Of a stretch of DNA of 64,000 bases, positions 42,358 through 52,884 are shown in pieces. Position 1 is the stretch's first letter, and each line of letters begins with the position of its first letter. The position numbers were made by a program, and so were the translations under genes. This DNA comes from Hippopus hippopus (lineage: Eukaryota; Mollusca; Bivalvia; Cardiida; Cardiidae), in assembly GCA_946811185.2 (NCBI GenBank), contig OX328109.1, positions 14,792,255 to 14,856,254 on the forward strand. Direction: 5' to 3'. The notes beneath the pieces are model-generated. The model did not search any database. It was given only the letters and a program-made list of their open reading frames with translations, and was not told the origin of the DNA.

Positions 42358-42559
42358 CCCCTAGAATGCCTAATAAGCCCAACAGACATTTTCAATCTAA
42401 AAATAGGACTCATATAAAGGCAAGGTTGAGGTCAATTTTGTCTAGAATGTCCAAGCAGAGCTGACAGTAAAGACCAAAGATCAGACTTCATGTTTTTTGC
42501 AGTCTGGTTTTTATCTACATGGGCTGAACAAGCAACTACAGTTGTGAAAGGGCCTTTAA
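42354..42559. mobile_element. Second TTAA MITE family (T2) with CAGACT hairpin
   Basis: TTAA on both sides, each shared with a T1 copy. The ends read CCCCTAGAATG and GTGAAAGGGCC. The centre is AGATCAGACTTCATG...GCAGTCTGG, a weaker form of the CAGACTGCAC palindrome seen elsewhere. Confidence 0.65.
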
Positions 42560-42785
42560 CTCTTTACCAAATGACAAAATTTTGTATTCAACCATTAAAT
42601 TGAAAGCATTTGCAGAGAAATTTAAGGTTACCTCAAATGATGGTTTCTTTCTTTGATAGGATAGAAAACATTGTGGGAAAAGGAGAAAATGCTGGTTACC
42701 AGCATTTTCTCCTTTTCCCACAATGTTTTCAAAAGTCTTCCTCTCCAGGGTCGTTAAAACTCGGGACTGTGTAATAAAGGATTAA
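42556..42785 (+). mobile_element. T1 MITE, perfect hairpin
   Basis: TTAA at both ends. The left flank is diverged (GTATTCAACCATTAAATTG) while the hairpin is flawless. Confidence 0.85.
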
Positions 42786-42965
42786 GGGGTGAATTGAAGA
42801 GAAATAAAGGTATTGGCTCCAGTAGATCTATGTTGGATAATTCTTTTAGATTTCTTACATTTCAAACTCAGCACAACCTATACAAAAGGGCTTTTGAAAC
42901 AGGAATAAACCCACAATCATGTTTATGACGTCATGTATCAATAGGATGCAACTCTTATCATTACC

Positions 42966-43408
42966 TGTTAACCACACAATCCTGAGTTTTAACGACCCAA
43001 ACAAAATTTTTAAGAACATTATGGGTAAAGGAGAAAATGCTGGTAACCAGCATTTTCTCCTTTTCCCATTATGTTTTCTGTATTTCCAAAAACAAAAGTC
43101 AATTTCTGAGTCTATTTTGTCATCTGCAAATTATTTCAATTCGGACTAAACCAATTTTCTTTTTAATAAGATAGATTTTCTTAACTCTTTACTAAATGAA
43201 AAAATATTGGACTGGACTAAATTCAGAGTCTTTGTAGACAGTGAATTGAATGTAGCTCAAATGATGATTTCTGTCTTTGATAGAGTAGAAAACATTGTGG
43301 GGAAAGGAGAAAATGCTGGTTACCAGCATTTTCTCCTTTTCCCACATTGTTTTCAAAAGGCTTCATTCTAAGGGTTGTTAAAAGTTAGATTTGTGTGGTA
43401 AATGTTAG
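42966..43408. mobile_element. Reverse and forward T1 copies
   Basis: 42966-43152 lacks the usual CCCTTTACC start (GTTAACCACACAATCC) and carries matching changes in both arms (CATTATGGG / CCCATTATG). 43181-43408 is forward with TTAA on the left and a right end decayed to TTAG. Confidence 0.72.
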
Positions 43409-43429
43409 TATTAATTTTACTAAGTATAT

Positions 43430-43657
43430 TTAACCCTTTACCACACAAGCCTGAGTTTTAACATCCCTGAAGAAAAAGGTTTTTTGAAACACTGTGTGAA
43501 AAGGAGAAAACGCTGGTAACCAGCATTTTCTCCCTTTCCCACAATGTTTCCTACCCTATTAAAGACAGAAATTTTCATTTTAGTTACATTCATATTGTCG
43601 TCTGCAAATGCTTTCAGTTTGGTCAATGCCAAAATTTTGTTGTTTGGTAAAGCTTAA
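43430..43657 (-). mobile_element. T1 MITE, reverse
   Basis: TTAA at both ends. The hairpin has small changes in the outer stem. Confidence 0.82.
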
Positions 43658-43762
43658 ATTTGTTGTCTGGATGGATGTATTTACTGCAGATGGTTTGGGA
43701 ATACTGTAACAAGTGGAAAAAAATGCCCACTGTGTGCAATATATCTGCAAATGTGTCTATAT

Positions 43763-44273
43763 TTAACTCTACCAAACGACAAAGTTTTAGTCTCATCCAA
43801 ATTGAAAGTCTTTGCAGACAACAAAAGTACATATGACTGAAAACTTGAAATTTGTTCTTGGCAGGGAAGAAAACATTGCGGAAAAAGAAGAAAATGCTGG
43901 TTACCAGCATTTTCTTCATTTCCCACAATGTTTTCAAAAGGACTTCTTCCTTAGGGTCGTTAAAACTCGGGACAGTGTGATAAAAGGTTAACCAAACAAC
44001 AAAATTTCATTTTGAAATGGATAAACAGTAAACCCATTCCAATCTTAACTCTTTACCAAACGTCAAAATTTTGGACCAGTCGAAATTGAAAGCATTTACA
44101 GACGACAACATAAATGTGAACCAAAGACTGAATTTTGATTTTGGAAGGGTAAAAAACATTGTGGGAAAAGGAGAAAAAGCTGGTCACCAGCATTTTCTCC
44201 TTTTCCCACTATGTTTTCAAAAGCTTTCTTCCTCAGGGTCGTTAAAAGTCGGGATTGTGTGGTAAAGAGTTAA
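43763..44273 (+). mobile_element. Two full forward T1 copies
   Basis: 43763-43991 and 44045-44273, each with TTAA at both ends and near-consensus flanks (CAGACGACAACATAAATG in the second). Confidence 0.85.
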
Positions 44274-44279
44274 ACAAAT

Positions 44280-44619
44280 TTAACTCTTTACCAGACAACA
44301 AAATTTTGGACTCATCCAAAATGAAAGCATTTGCAGACGACAAATTAAATGTAGCTCAAAAGATGGCTCGAGTCTTTCATTGGGTAGAAAACATTGTGGG
44401 AAAAGGAGAAAATGCTGGTGACCAGCATTTTGAAAGCATTTTGCAGACGACAAATCAAATGTAGCTCAAAAGATGGCTTGCGTCTTTGATAAGGTAGAAA
44501 ACATTGTAGATAAAGCAGAAAATCCTGGTGACCTGCATTTTATCCTTTTCCCCACAATGTTTTCAAAAGCCGTCTTCTTCAGGGTCATTAAAAGTCAGGA
44601 TTGTGTGGAAAAGGATTAA
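44280..44619 (+). mobile_element. T1 MITE with an internal duplication
   Basis: TTAA at both ends. The block GAAAGCATTTTGCAGACGAC to the hairpin is present twice, the copies about 122 bp apart; the repeat begins right after the first hairpin arm at CCAGCATTTT. Confidence 0.8.
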
Positions 44620-44907
44620 AGAACATCATCTTAAAATAGAAATATCATTATGAATTACAGTTTAAAGGGGCCATTTAGTTTTACAGTCACATTCTGTGAG
44701 TGTGCATCATATTTTGCTTCATTGTAATAGGTATTTTTCCGTCAAAACAAACAGCGGTACTGTCAAGTAGTTTGTCTGGCCTCTGTTTTCAGCGTTAAAA
44801 CCTTGGCTCAGAAATCATTCTTCAGATAGCCTACAGTTTCCAAAATACAAGTTTTGAACGGAAAAGAATATTCCAGAAGTGAAAGCAATATAATCAGCAC
44901 TACTGGC

Positions 44908-45076
44908 TTAACGCTTGACCACACAATGCCAACTTTTAACGACCCTGAGAGAGAAAGATTTTGAAAACATTGTGGGAAAAGGAGAAAATGCTGGTAACCA
45001 GCATTTTTTCCTTTTTCCCACAATGTTTTGTACCCTGTTAAGGACCAATTTCATCATCTGGGCTACCTGAAGTTAA
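44908..45076 (-). mobile_element. T1 MITE, reverse, right part lost
   Basis: Starts TTAACGCTTGACCACAC. Good hairpin. Ends at a TTAA after ACCTGAAG. Confidence 0.72.
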
Positions 45077-45410
45077 CTCACCTTCTAAAATCCTTTATTA
45101 CATGAAGCAGACATGATGACATTTTTAGACCATCTGCTTAATCATGTGGCAACATTTTCAAATCATGTGACTATAAATGAGGGCCATTCTTCAGTTATTT
45201 CCCTTGATTCTTCTCCAGTTCTACATTGGTCCTGATAAGGCGATTACTTGGATTTTATCCTTGATTTTCTTGCACTGAACAGCTATGTTCTTGAGACAAT
45301 ATTTCAAGTAAATCTAGTTAGATTATTTTACAAATCGACTTAATAGGTAGCTCCTGATGATTAAGAACAGAATTTGATTTAAAATATATGCGCACCTTAC
45401 ACATACAACA
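45077..45410. other. Stretch between a T1 copy and mariner
   Basis: No repeat family or exon recognised. Contains CAGTTATTTCCCTTGATTC, a phrase similar to the 59.3-kb fold-back. Confidence 0.35.
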
Positions 45411-45530
45411 TACATGGGGTGATCAGAAAGAACGCGGACCACCCGATTATTTCAAAAACTACTTTACTTAAGATAACAAAAATTTGCACAGATGAACATT
45501 AATTACCTGGTTACTTACTCAAGCGTCTAA

Positions 45531-45566
45531 ATGACGTCATAGGCAAATAAGAAAAGAGTGACGTCA
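45531..45566 (+). promoter_or_regulatory. Two CRE-like TGACGTCA sites in the mariner 5' leader
   Basis: ATGACGTCAT (45531-45540) and TGACGTCA (45559-45566) lie 37-72 bp upstream of the transposase ATG, followed by a near-match TGACATCA. Perfect 8-bp CRE palindromes bind CREB/ATF proteins. Whether they drive transposase transcription is inference. Confidence 0.4.
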
Positions 45567-45602
45567 TTTCAATGACATCACATACTGCGTTAGCGGTTCA
45601 CA

Positions 45603-46667
45603 ATGTTGGATGACGTTTTATTTGAGCAGAGAGTAATTATAAAGTTTTACGTTAAACTCGGAAAGTCTTCATCGGAAATTAAGGCCGATTTAGATAAAGT
45701 TTATGGGGACTCAGCACTTAAGAAAACCAGTATTTGTAAATGGATTGGACGATTTAGAGAAGGACGCGAAACCATTGAAAATGACCCTAAATCTGGCCGT
45801 CCATCAACATCAGTAACGGACAAAACTATCGCGGATGTGCAGCAGCATGTAAAGCAAGATCGTCGAGTTACTGTCAGGGAAATAGCTGACACATTTAGCA
45901 TTTCCTATGGAAGTGCACAGGAGATTTTAACTGACAAACTTGGAATGTCGCGTGTTTGTGCAAGGTGGGTGCCTCGGCTACTGACGCCCGAGCAAATGGG
46001 GGTTAGGGTCGAAATTTGTTCTGAAATTTTAGAACGCATTAGGAAAGAAGGATCAAACTTTACTGATCGTATTGTGACATGCGATGAAACATGGGTACAC
46101 TTTTACCAGCCCGAATCTAAACAACAAAGCAGTGTATGGAAACATCCAACATCTCCGTCCCCTGTTAAAGCCAAACTTTCTAAGTCTGTTGGTAAAGTTA
46201 TGTGCATCATGTTTTTCTCTTCTCAACGTTTTCTTCTAAATCATGTTGTACCTATACATACTACAGTCAATGCTGAGTATTATGCCAGCATTATTCGAAT
46301 GAATTCAATACAGGCCATCCGAAAAAAACAGCCGGAACTTCTATGGAGAGGCGTCATTTTACATCAAGATAATGCTCCCGCTCACAAAGCCAAACTTGTA
46401 CAGGAAGTTTTGAAAAAACTAAACATAGAAACATTAGACCATCCTGCCTATAGTCCAGACCTGGCCCCATGTGACTTTTGGCTATTTCCTGTTTTGAAAG
46501 ATTCTCTACGTGGCACGCGCTACGAGAGCAGAGAGGAGCTAACCCATGCCATGACCGGGTCGTTGAGAGTGATGTCACGTGACGGGCTCGTGCACGTGTT
46601 TCGCGCATGGGAATCAAGAATGAATAAGTGCATAGAACACAAAGGAGGTTACTTTGAAAAACAGTAA
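45603..46667 (+). CDS. Mariner transposase, DD34D, 354 aa
   Basis: Cut-and-paste transposase acting in the nucleus on its own terminal repeats. Residues about 1-115 are the paired helix-turn-helix DNA-binding part; GRPSTS at about 66-71 resembles the linker motif between the two. WVPRLLT (122-128) corresponds to the WVPHEL dimerisation linker of mariners. The catalytic triad is D161 in CDETWVHFYQPESK, D256 in HQDNAPAHKA and D291 in YSPDLAPCDFWLFP. There are 34 residues between the second and third aspartates, hence DD34D. The length is normal for the family (about 340-360). The chosen ATG is the first in the element and leaves a 190-bp 5' leader. There is no stop or frameshift. Confidence 0.96.
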   Translation: MLDDVLFEQRVIIKFYVKLGKSSSEIKADLDKVYGDSALKKTSICKWIGRFREGRETIENDPKSGRPSTSVTDKTIADVQQHVKQDRRVTVREIADTFSISYGSAQEILTDKLGMSRVCARWVPRLLTPEQMGVRVEICSEILERIRKEGSNFTDRIVTCDETWVHFYQPESKQQSSVWKHPTSPSPVKAKLSKSVGKVMCIMFFSSQRFLLNHVVPIHTTVNAEYYASIIRMNSIQAIRKKQPELLWRGVILHQDNAPAHKAKLVQEVLKKLNIETLDHPAYSPDLAPCDFWLFPVLKDSLRGTRYESREELTHAMTGSLRVMSRDGLVHVFRAWESRMNKCIEHKGGYFEKQ

Positions 46668-46922
46668 ACATTCCAAGTTGATTTTTATAACAATATTCCG
46701 ATAAAGGCACTGGTCCACGTTCTTTCTGATCACCCCTCGTAAATCATTGTTAGACTATATCGCAATATCCCCAAGGGAACCAAGGATAAAAACAAAGGAA
46801 TAAAGGTGAAAGGACCAGTCTTTCATTTGGTTACCTTTAGTCTTTATCTGGCAGGGGAGATAATTTAATTTACAGGAAAGGCCCCCATTGATGCCAACAG
46901 TTATAAGTTACAATGATCTTTT

Positions 46923-47156
46923 TCAACCCTTTACCCCATGACAAAATCTTAGACTTTTGTCCAAATTGAAAGCTTTTTGCAGACAACAATGTAAATGTGT
47001 CTCAAATGATGGAATTGTTTTTCTTTTATGGGTAGAAAACATTGCGGGAAAAGGAGAAAATGCTGGCTACCAGCATTTTCTCCTTTTCCCACAATGTTTT
47101 CAAAAGCATTTTTCCTCAGAGTCCTTTAAAGTCGGGATTGTGTGGTAAAGAGTTAA
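46923..47156 (+). mobile_element. T1 MITE just right of mariner
   Basis: Right TTAA intact, left TCAA. Hairpin centre GGCTACC. Confidence 0.82.
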
Positions 47157-47384
47157 GAATATCAGCAAGGTCCCATGGTACAATTTCGAAATGACTGCAG
47201 GATAGTGATGAAGGTCAAGGTCAGTTTCCTTTCAAACATTTAGCTGAAATTGAAAGATACTTTCAATGAAGCTAACTTAGAGATGAAATTAAAATTTTAT
47301 TTTGTTATTAAATCTATACTGTTAAAATTTTTTACATTTTTCTTGATCGGACCTTAACAACTGCGAACCAACTATGACCAAGGC

Positions 47385-47900
47385 CAGTGTTTCCACTAGC
47401 TTTTATATTTCAGTGGTATACTTACCCCCTGAGCTGTAAATCTGGGGGTAAGATTTCATATACATGTAAGAGGGTATGACAATAATGGTTCACCACTAGA
47501 AGAAAAGCAATCCACATTTATGATTTGCAGCAAAATTGTCTGTTATATTAAGAAATTTGTGGAAATGTATTGCTTAAAAGTCATTAAAAAACTTAAATGA
47601 CGGTCTGAAGTGACCCTGATGGGACAATGTCAAAAGAACATTTTGTTGTGTCATGGGTTACCCTGTTTTTTGCACCAATCAGATTTTCACGTCTATTAAT
47701 TTATGGATAGGTATTTCCACATGACTGACAAAAAATTGTCAATAGGGGTAACAAGTAACTTCAAATCCTGTCAATTTACACAAGATAAGAGAAATAATGG
47801 CTTTTTCTTCTATGTTTTTTCTTACGTGAGGTCAATTTGTTACGTGAATTTCAATTCTATAATGTGATTTACGCAATAATTTGCGTGAGTGGGAACACTG
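47385..47900. mobile_element. MITE with CAGTGTTYCCACT ends
   Basis: The ends CAGTGTTTCCACT and AGTGGGAACACTG pair, with CAAGGC repeated immediately outside both. The 516-bp interior has no ORF. The ends resemble hAT elements, but a 6-bp direct repeat is shorter than the usual 8. Confidence 0.55.
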
Positions 47901-48230
47901 CAAGGCTATATCATAAATCTGTATTTTTCATGCTGAAGCCACAATTTTTCCCTCTCTGAATAATTCTTGGCAGAATTTTGCATGTCTAGAAATGTTTTGA
48001 AAGAACATTCACCACTTTTTTTGAATTCATTTGCACGTAAGCCTACCAAACATCAAGCCACACTGAACATAGAATGTTTGTTTATATATCTGAAAGTTAT
48101 CGAATTATCAAAGTTTATTTCTTTTGATCAAGACTACTTCACTTCCATCACTTGTGAACATTTCCCACCCACCTTTTCTACAATAATAATCCCCTATTTG
48201 TCAATCTGATGGCAGAGTTTTTCACTGCTT

Positions 48231-48352
48231 GCAGGGTTTTCCCTGACTCCCTGTTTCTTTGAATTTGGACCCCCAAAATGTTCTAAATGACCCCTTCTTT
48301 TATTAATTTGAAGGCGTCAAATGACCCCCAGAGAGTACAGGGAAAACCCAGC
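48231..48352. repeat. Short fold-back, CAGGGTTTTCCCTG ends
   Basis: GCAGGGTTTTCCCTGACTCCC pairs with the ACAGGGAAAACCC end about 120 bp away. Between them lie ATTTGGACCCCCAAAA and AATGACCCCCAG. Confidence 0.55.
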
Positions 48353-48451
48353 TGCTTGTTTTATCTTTCTTGTTTCTCTCTTTTTCCTACTTCAAAGAAA
48401 ACTGATGCTGTGAAAGATGCATAAGGGTACAGAAATCCTAACTGAGGAAAG

Positions 48452-48853
48452 CTTTATCCCTTTACAACACAAGCCCTATCCTGTGAAAGAAAGCTTTTTC
48501 TCCTTTTCCAACAATGTTCTCTATCTTTTCAACAATAAATTAACTCTTTGCAACAATACAAACTTTTAGACTCGTCCATTTTGAAAGCATTTGCAGACAA
48601 AAGTTTAAATTAAATGTGACTCAAACAATGGGATTTGTCTTTGAAGGGGAGAAAACACTATGGGTAAAGAAGAAAATGCTGGTAGCATTTTCTTCTTTTC
48701 CCATAATGTTTTCAAAAGCCTTATTTGTCAGGGTCGTTAAAACTCGAAATGTGTGGTAGAGGGTGAAATCCTTTGATCTACATTTAATTTGTTATCTGCA
48801 AATGCTTTCAAATTGGACAAGCCCCTATTGTTGCCATTTAGAAAAGAGTTAAG
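48452..48853. mobile_element. T1 cluster: truncated reverse, forward, loose right end
   Basis: 48452-48543 lacks one hairpin arm. 48540-48767 is forward with centre GGTA only (arms joined). 48780-48853 is a reverse right end ending AAAAGAGTTAA. Confidence 0.68.
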
Positions 48854-48958
48854 TTTCATCTGAGGAGGAAACTACATGTTCTAGTAATTATCAAACTTGA
48901 AATGAATGAGGAAAACTGATTTCTTATAATTTACAGATCTACAAACTTGATAAACAGA

Positions 48959-49310
48959 TTAATCCATTACCGAACAATCCCGACTTATAACGACCCTGTT
49001 GGAGAAGCCTTTTGAAAACCTTGTGGGAAAAGAAGAAAACGCAAAAAAGCAAATAGTAAAATTTTGTCGTCTGGTAAAGGATTAACCCTTTACCAAACAA
49101 TCCCTGGTTTTTACGACCCTGAGGAAGAAGCCTTCTGAAAACATTGTGAGAAAAGGAGAAAATGCTGGTAACCAGCATTTTCTCCTTTTCCCACAATGTC
49201 TTCTACCCTGCTAGAAATAAATTTCAATTTTTGAGTTACATTTATTTTGTCGTCTGCAAGTGCTTTCAATTTGGACCTGTCTAAAATTTTGTCTTCTGGT
49301 AAAGATTTAA
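48959..49310 (-). mobile_element. Deleted T1 copy joined to a full reverse T1
   Basis: 48959-49085 has both ends, but the hairpin and right arm are collapsed (AAGAAAACGCAAAAAAGC). 49082-49310 is a full copy of the GCAAGTGC subfamily. They share TTAA 49082. Confidence 0.78.
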
Positions 49311-49383
49311 ACCCAAGAGATCACACAAAAGGTCACATGTTGCAAAGAACAGCTTGTAATACTATACCCTTTATCATACAACA

Positions 49384-49688
49384 ATTGATTGTATGGTGTT
49401 TAATGCCGTTTTCAACATTATTTCAGTTATATCGCGGCAGCCAGTGCACTTATCCATGCTTCCCTGGAATGTCTTTTACCAGTACTCTGCACAATTTTCT
49501 TTTCAAGCCACTGGCTCTTTTCCCACATAACTATCGTTGAAACAATGGTCAGCGGTGGGAGAAGAATGAATCCCATCGTAATGACTATCATCAAAGCACA
49601 GAAAGAAATTGGCCGAGCCAGGGAGCAAACCCACGAGCCCCCTGTTCTCAAGTCCTGCATGCTACCGACTGAGCTACCGGGGCTCGAC
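49384..49688 (-). mobile_element. Same SINE family
   Basis: Complete head (CCCCGGTAGCTCAGTCGG) and body; possible duplication CATANAACAA on both flanks. The tail is short. Confidence 0.82.
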
Positions 49689-49691
49689 TGC

Positions 49692-50292
49692 CATAGAACA
49701 AAATGTCAGACTTGTCCAACATCAGACCATTCACAGATGTCAAATCAAATGTGGCTCATACAATGGAATTTGTCTTCAAAAGCACAGAAAACATTGTGGG
49801 AAAAGCAGAAAAATGCTGGTTTTCAAAAGCCTTTTTCCTCAAGATCAGTTTACACCTTGCCACACAAGAGAATTTAAGACTTGCCCAATTTGAAACAGAG
49901 CTCCAGATAGAGGGAGTGAATTTGATTTCAAAATTGAAAATATTGATTATTCTCCACTAAACCCTATGTTGTGGGTACTCATGAATACCCACAACATAGC
50001 GTTTCAAAGAGAAATAATGGATTTTGAATACCATCACTCCCTCTTATCTGGAGCTCTGTTGAAAGCATTAAATTTTGCAGACATCCACTTAAATATGGCT
50101 AAGCTGATGGAATTTTTGATAGAACGGTGCAAAACATTATGGTAAACAGCATTTTCTCCTTTTCGCATAATGTTTTCCAAAGCTTTCTTCCAAGAGCACT
50201 GGAAAACATTATGGGAAAAGAATGAAATGCTGTTTACCAGCATTTTCTCCTTTTCACATAATGTTTTCCAGAGCTTTCTTCCAAGAGCACCT
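49692..50292 (+). mobile_element. Rearranged T1 pair with a nested fold-back
   Basis: A forward copy 49692-49850 lacks its right hairpin arm. The next copy (from about 49856) holds the 49894-50060 insert and then two successive hairpin/right-arm blocks (50115-50200 and 50200-50292), ending in a duplicated CTTTCTTCCAAGAGCAC. Confidence 0.65.
49894..50060. mobile_element. Fold-back MITE, AGAGCTCCAG ends, nested in T1
   Basis: CAGAGCTCCAGATAGAGGGA on the left pairs with TCCCTCTTATCTGGAGCTCTG on the right. An inner palindrome (TATGTTGTGGGTA...TACCCACAACATA) marks the centre. TTGAAA flanks both ends and matches the T1 sequence AATTGAAAGC at that point, so it is the target duplication. Confidence 0.75.
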
Positions 50293-50503
50293 GCTCATCT
50301 GAAGTTCTTCAAGGTTCTCTCCTAGCGACCAAATCTGCTGGACCTGTCACTGTGCCACAAAGATGCTCCAACTGACAACTCCAAGACATAAAGTCAAATA
50401 TCGGAGGAAAATGTAGGATGGAATCAGCTGCAATAAAAGATGACACCCATGACATACACCCATTTCACCACAGGTCAATCCAGAAGTAAAACGGTCACAT
50501 TTT

Positions 50504-50730
50504 TTAACCTTTTACCACAACATCCCGACTTTTAATGAAAGAGAAGGCTTTGGAAAACATTGCGGAACAAGGAGAAAATGCTAATAACCAGCATTTTCTC
50601 CTTTTTCCACAATATTTTCTACCCTGTCAAAGGCAGAAATCGTACCTTGAGCAACCAACATTTTATTTGTTGTCTGCAAGTACTTTCAAATTGGAAGTGT
50701 CCAGAATTTTGTCGTTTAGTAAAGGGTTAA
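50504..50730 (-). mobile_element. T1 MITE, reverse
   Basis: TTAA at both ends. Centre AATAACC. Confidence 0.78.
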
Positions 50731-51644
50731 ACTTACTTGAGTTATTCAACAGGCAGAGTAGACATTATGAGAACTGCATAAGACGGCAATAAACATGTTC
50801 AGCATGGAAAGATCATACTAACAACCTACTGAATACTTTAAAACTGTGAAAAAGCCTGTTGCAAACTTGTAGTACTTAAACTTGCAATTTTGTTTTCGTA
50901 TGTTTGGACGGAAAAACGATATGTGAAAGACAAAATACAGTCAAATAGGGTCTGTCTGTAAAAGAGATTGACAAGTTCAAACAGGTCGTAATGCTTTCTG
51001 ATGCAAACTGCAACATGACATGGCACATTCCTAATACTGTCTAAGTAAAGCAATTCCATTTGTTATTTGTCCATCCTACATTAAGCACCCTGATAGGACA
51101 GTAAATTCCTTTCCCAGGATTTTTAAAACTCAGGATTGCATGATAAAGGGTTAACAGTAAAAGGATTAAAATTTGCATAAACTTCCTCTCGAAAATGTGA
51201 AGCCCTCTACAACAGGAAGTTTTCCAGTCTGTATTATACTGAACAGTTAAAGAAAAAAAAATCTGATTACCCCTGAAATGGATAAAATATACTACTCAAA
51301 CTTTGATAAGGATCAAATAGATATTTCAATATGGGTATATATTACAGTAATGCAGCTTTGCATTAAATACATCCATTTCAACCAGTAGTTAATTATGTCA
51401 ATGTGGCAATATAATGTATTAAAAATTCATACCTAATACATGCCATACAGAGATATCTGCTGAATCCAAAATGATGATCCCTAGCAAATTTTGAGTAGTA
51501 TATTTCAAGATTTGCTTTAGATACACCCCTTTTACACCCTTGTACCACAGAATCACATGTTTTAAAGGGCAAATCAACAAGTTTCAGATATGGTTAATTT
51601 TCAAATCTACACTTATCAAATGGTATCCTGGTAATGTAATTAGA
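50731..51644. other. Stretch without recognisable gene
   Basis: Contains a T1 right-end scrap (51105-51155, GATAAAGGGTTAAC) and otherwise AT-rich sequence. Confidence 0.4.
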
Positions 51645-52762
51645 AACTAGAGGCGCTTGAGCGCCTGTATCGCTCCACAGGCCTGATATTTCTATAATGG
51701 CGAAAGGAAGTTTTTAACAATTATCATTCAATCCTGCATTTTAGCTCACTGAAGAAACAATTTGGTAGACAACCACCATAGGAACTTACCTGCAAAACAA
51801 CAATGAAATCCAATTAATAGTTTTAGAGAAGAAATTTTTCAAAGATTTTACTTTATACCATAAAAGGAAAATGAGTCTCCCATAAAAGCCATGTTTTTTG
51901 ACAGATCTTTTTTTTTTTAAGGAATTCTGTAAACCTGTATCTAAGGAACATTCCTGCAAAATAATAATGCTATCCAAATAGCGATTTGGGAGGAGAAGAT
52001 TTTTAAAGGTTTTTTACTTTGGTTGCCATGGCAACCAGAATTCTTCATGGAACACAATTATTTGAAGGAATTTGAAAGAGGACCACCAAAGGAACATTCC
52101 TGTGAAATTTGGTAAAAATCCAGTCAATAGTTTCTGAGGAGAAGTTTTTTAAAGAAAAAGTTTACGGACGCACGCACGGACGAACGGACGAAGGAACGAA
52201 CGGACGGACGGACGGACGACGGACACAACGCCATGACAATAGCTCGCTAGCTCACTGAAGAAACAATTTGGTAGACAACCACCATAGGAACTTACCTGCA
52301 AAACAACAATGAAATCCAATGAATAGTTTTAGAGAAGAAATTTTTCAAAGATTTTACTTTATACCATAAAAGGAAAATGAGTCTCCCATAAAAGCCATGT
52401 TTTTTGACAGATCTTTTTTTTTTTAAGGAATTCTGTAAACCTGTATCTAAGGAACATTCCTGCAAAATAATAATGCTATCCAAATAGCGGTTTGGGAGGC
52501 GAAGATTTTTAAAGGTTTTTTACTTTGGTTGCCATGGCAACCAGAATTCTTCATGGAACACAATTATTTGAAGGAATTTGAAAGAGGACCACCAAAGGAA
52601 CATTCCTGTAAAATTTGGTAAAAATCCAGTCAATAGTTTCTGAGGAGAAGTTTTTTGAAGAAAAAGTTTACGGACGCACGCACGGACGAACGGACGCACG
52701 CACGCACGACGGACACAACGCCATGACAATAGCTCGCTGGCCTTCGGCCAGTGGAGCTAAAA
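51645..52762 (+). mobile_element. Helentron/pearl-like element with a doubled core
   Basis: Starts ACTAGAGGCGCTTGAGCGCC and GCTCCACAGGCC; ends CTGGCCTTCGGCCAG plus TGGAGCTAAAAA. The core from CTCACTGAAGAAACAATTTG through the ACGG microsatellite occurs twice, 506 bp apart, nearly identical. Confidence 0.75.
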
Positions 52763-52884
52763 AAAATTAGTAAAAGTACTTTTTTTCAATTTATATTTCT
52801 GCTTATTAAATTTTATTGCATCACTTATCTCCCTTACTTATTGTTGCGTCCCTTGATTTGTGACGTAGGAGAGCTTGTTTCAAT

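Larger units (their letters stand above)
45413..46739 (+). mobile_element. Complete mariner (Tc1/mariner superfamily) transposon
   Basis: 1327 bp, flanked by TA on both sides (45411-45412 and 46740-46741). The terminal inverted repeats share GGGGTGATCAGAAAGAACG and extend to about 29 bp with three mismatches. The element encloses one uninterrupted transposase. It sits to the right of the identified GRK exons. Intact ends, a clean target duplication and an open reading frame indicate recent insertion and possible activity. Confidence 0.95.

Noticed and set aside
46354..46710. 118-codon frame opposite the transposase
   Set aside because: Antisense shadow of the mariner coding sequence.
51786..52483. 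Two identical 63-codon frames as a duplicated gene
   Set aside because: They are the doubled core of a Helentron-like element; the frame has no start context and its relatives elsewhere are not open.
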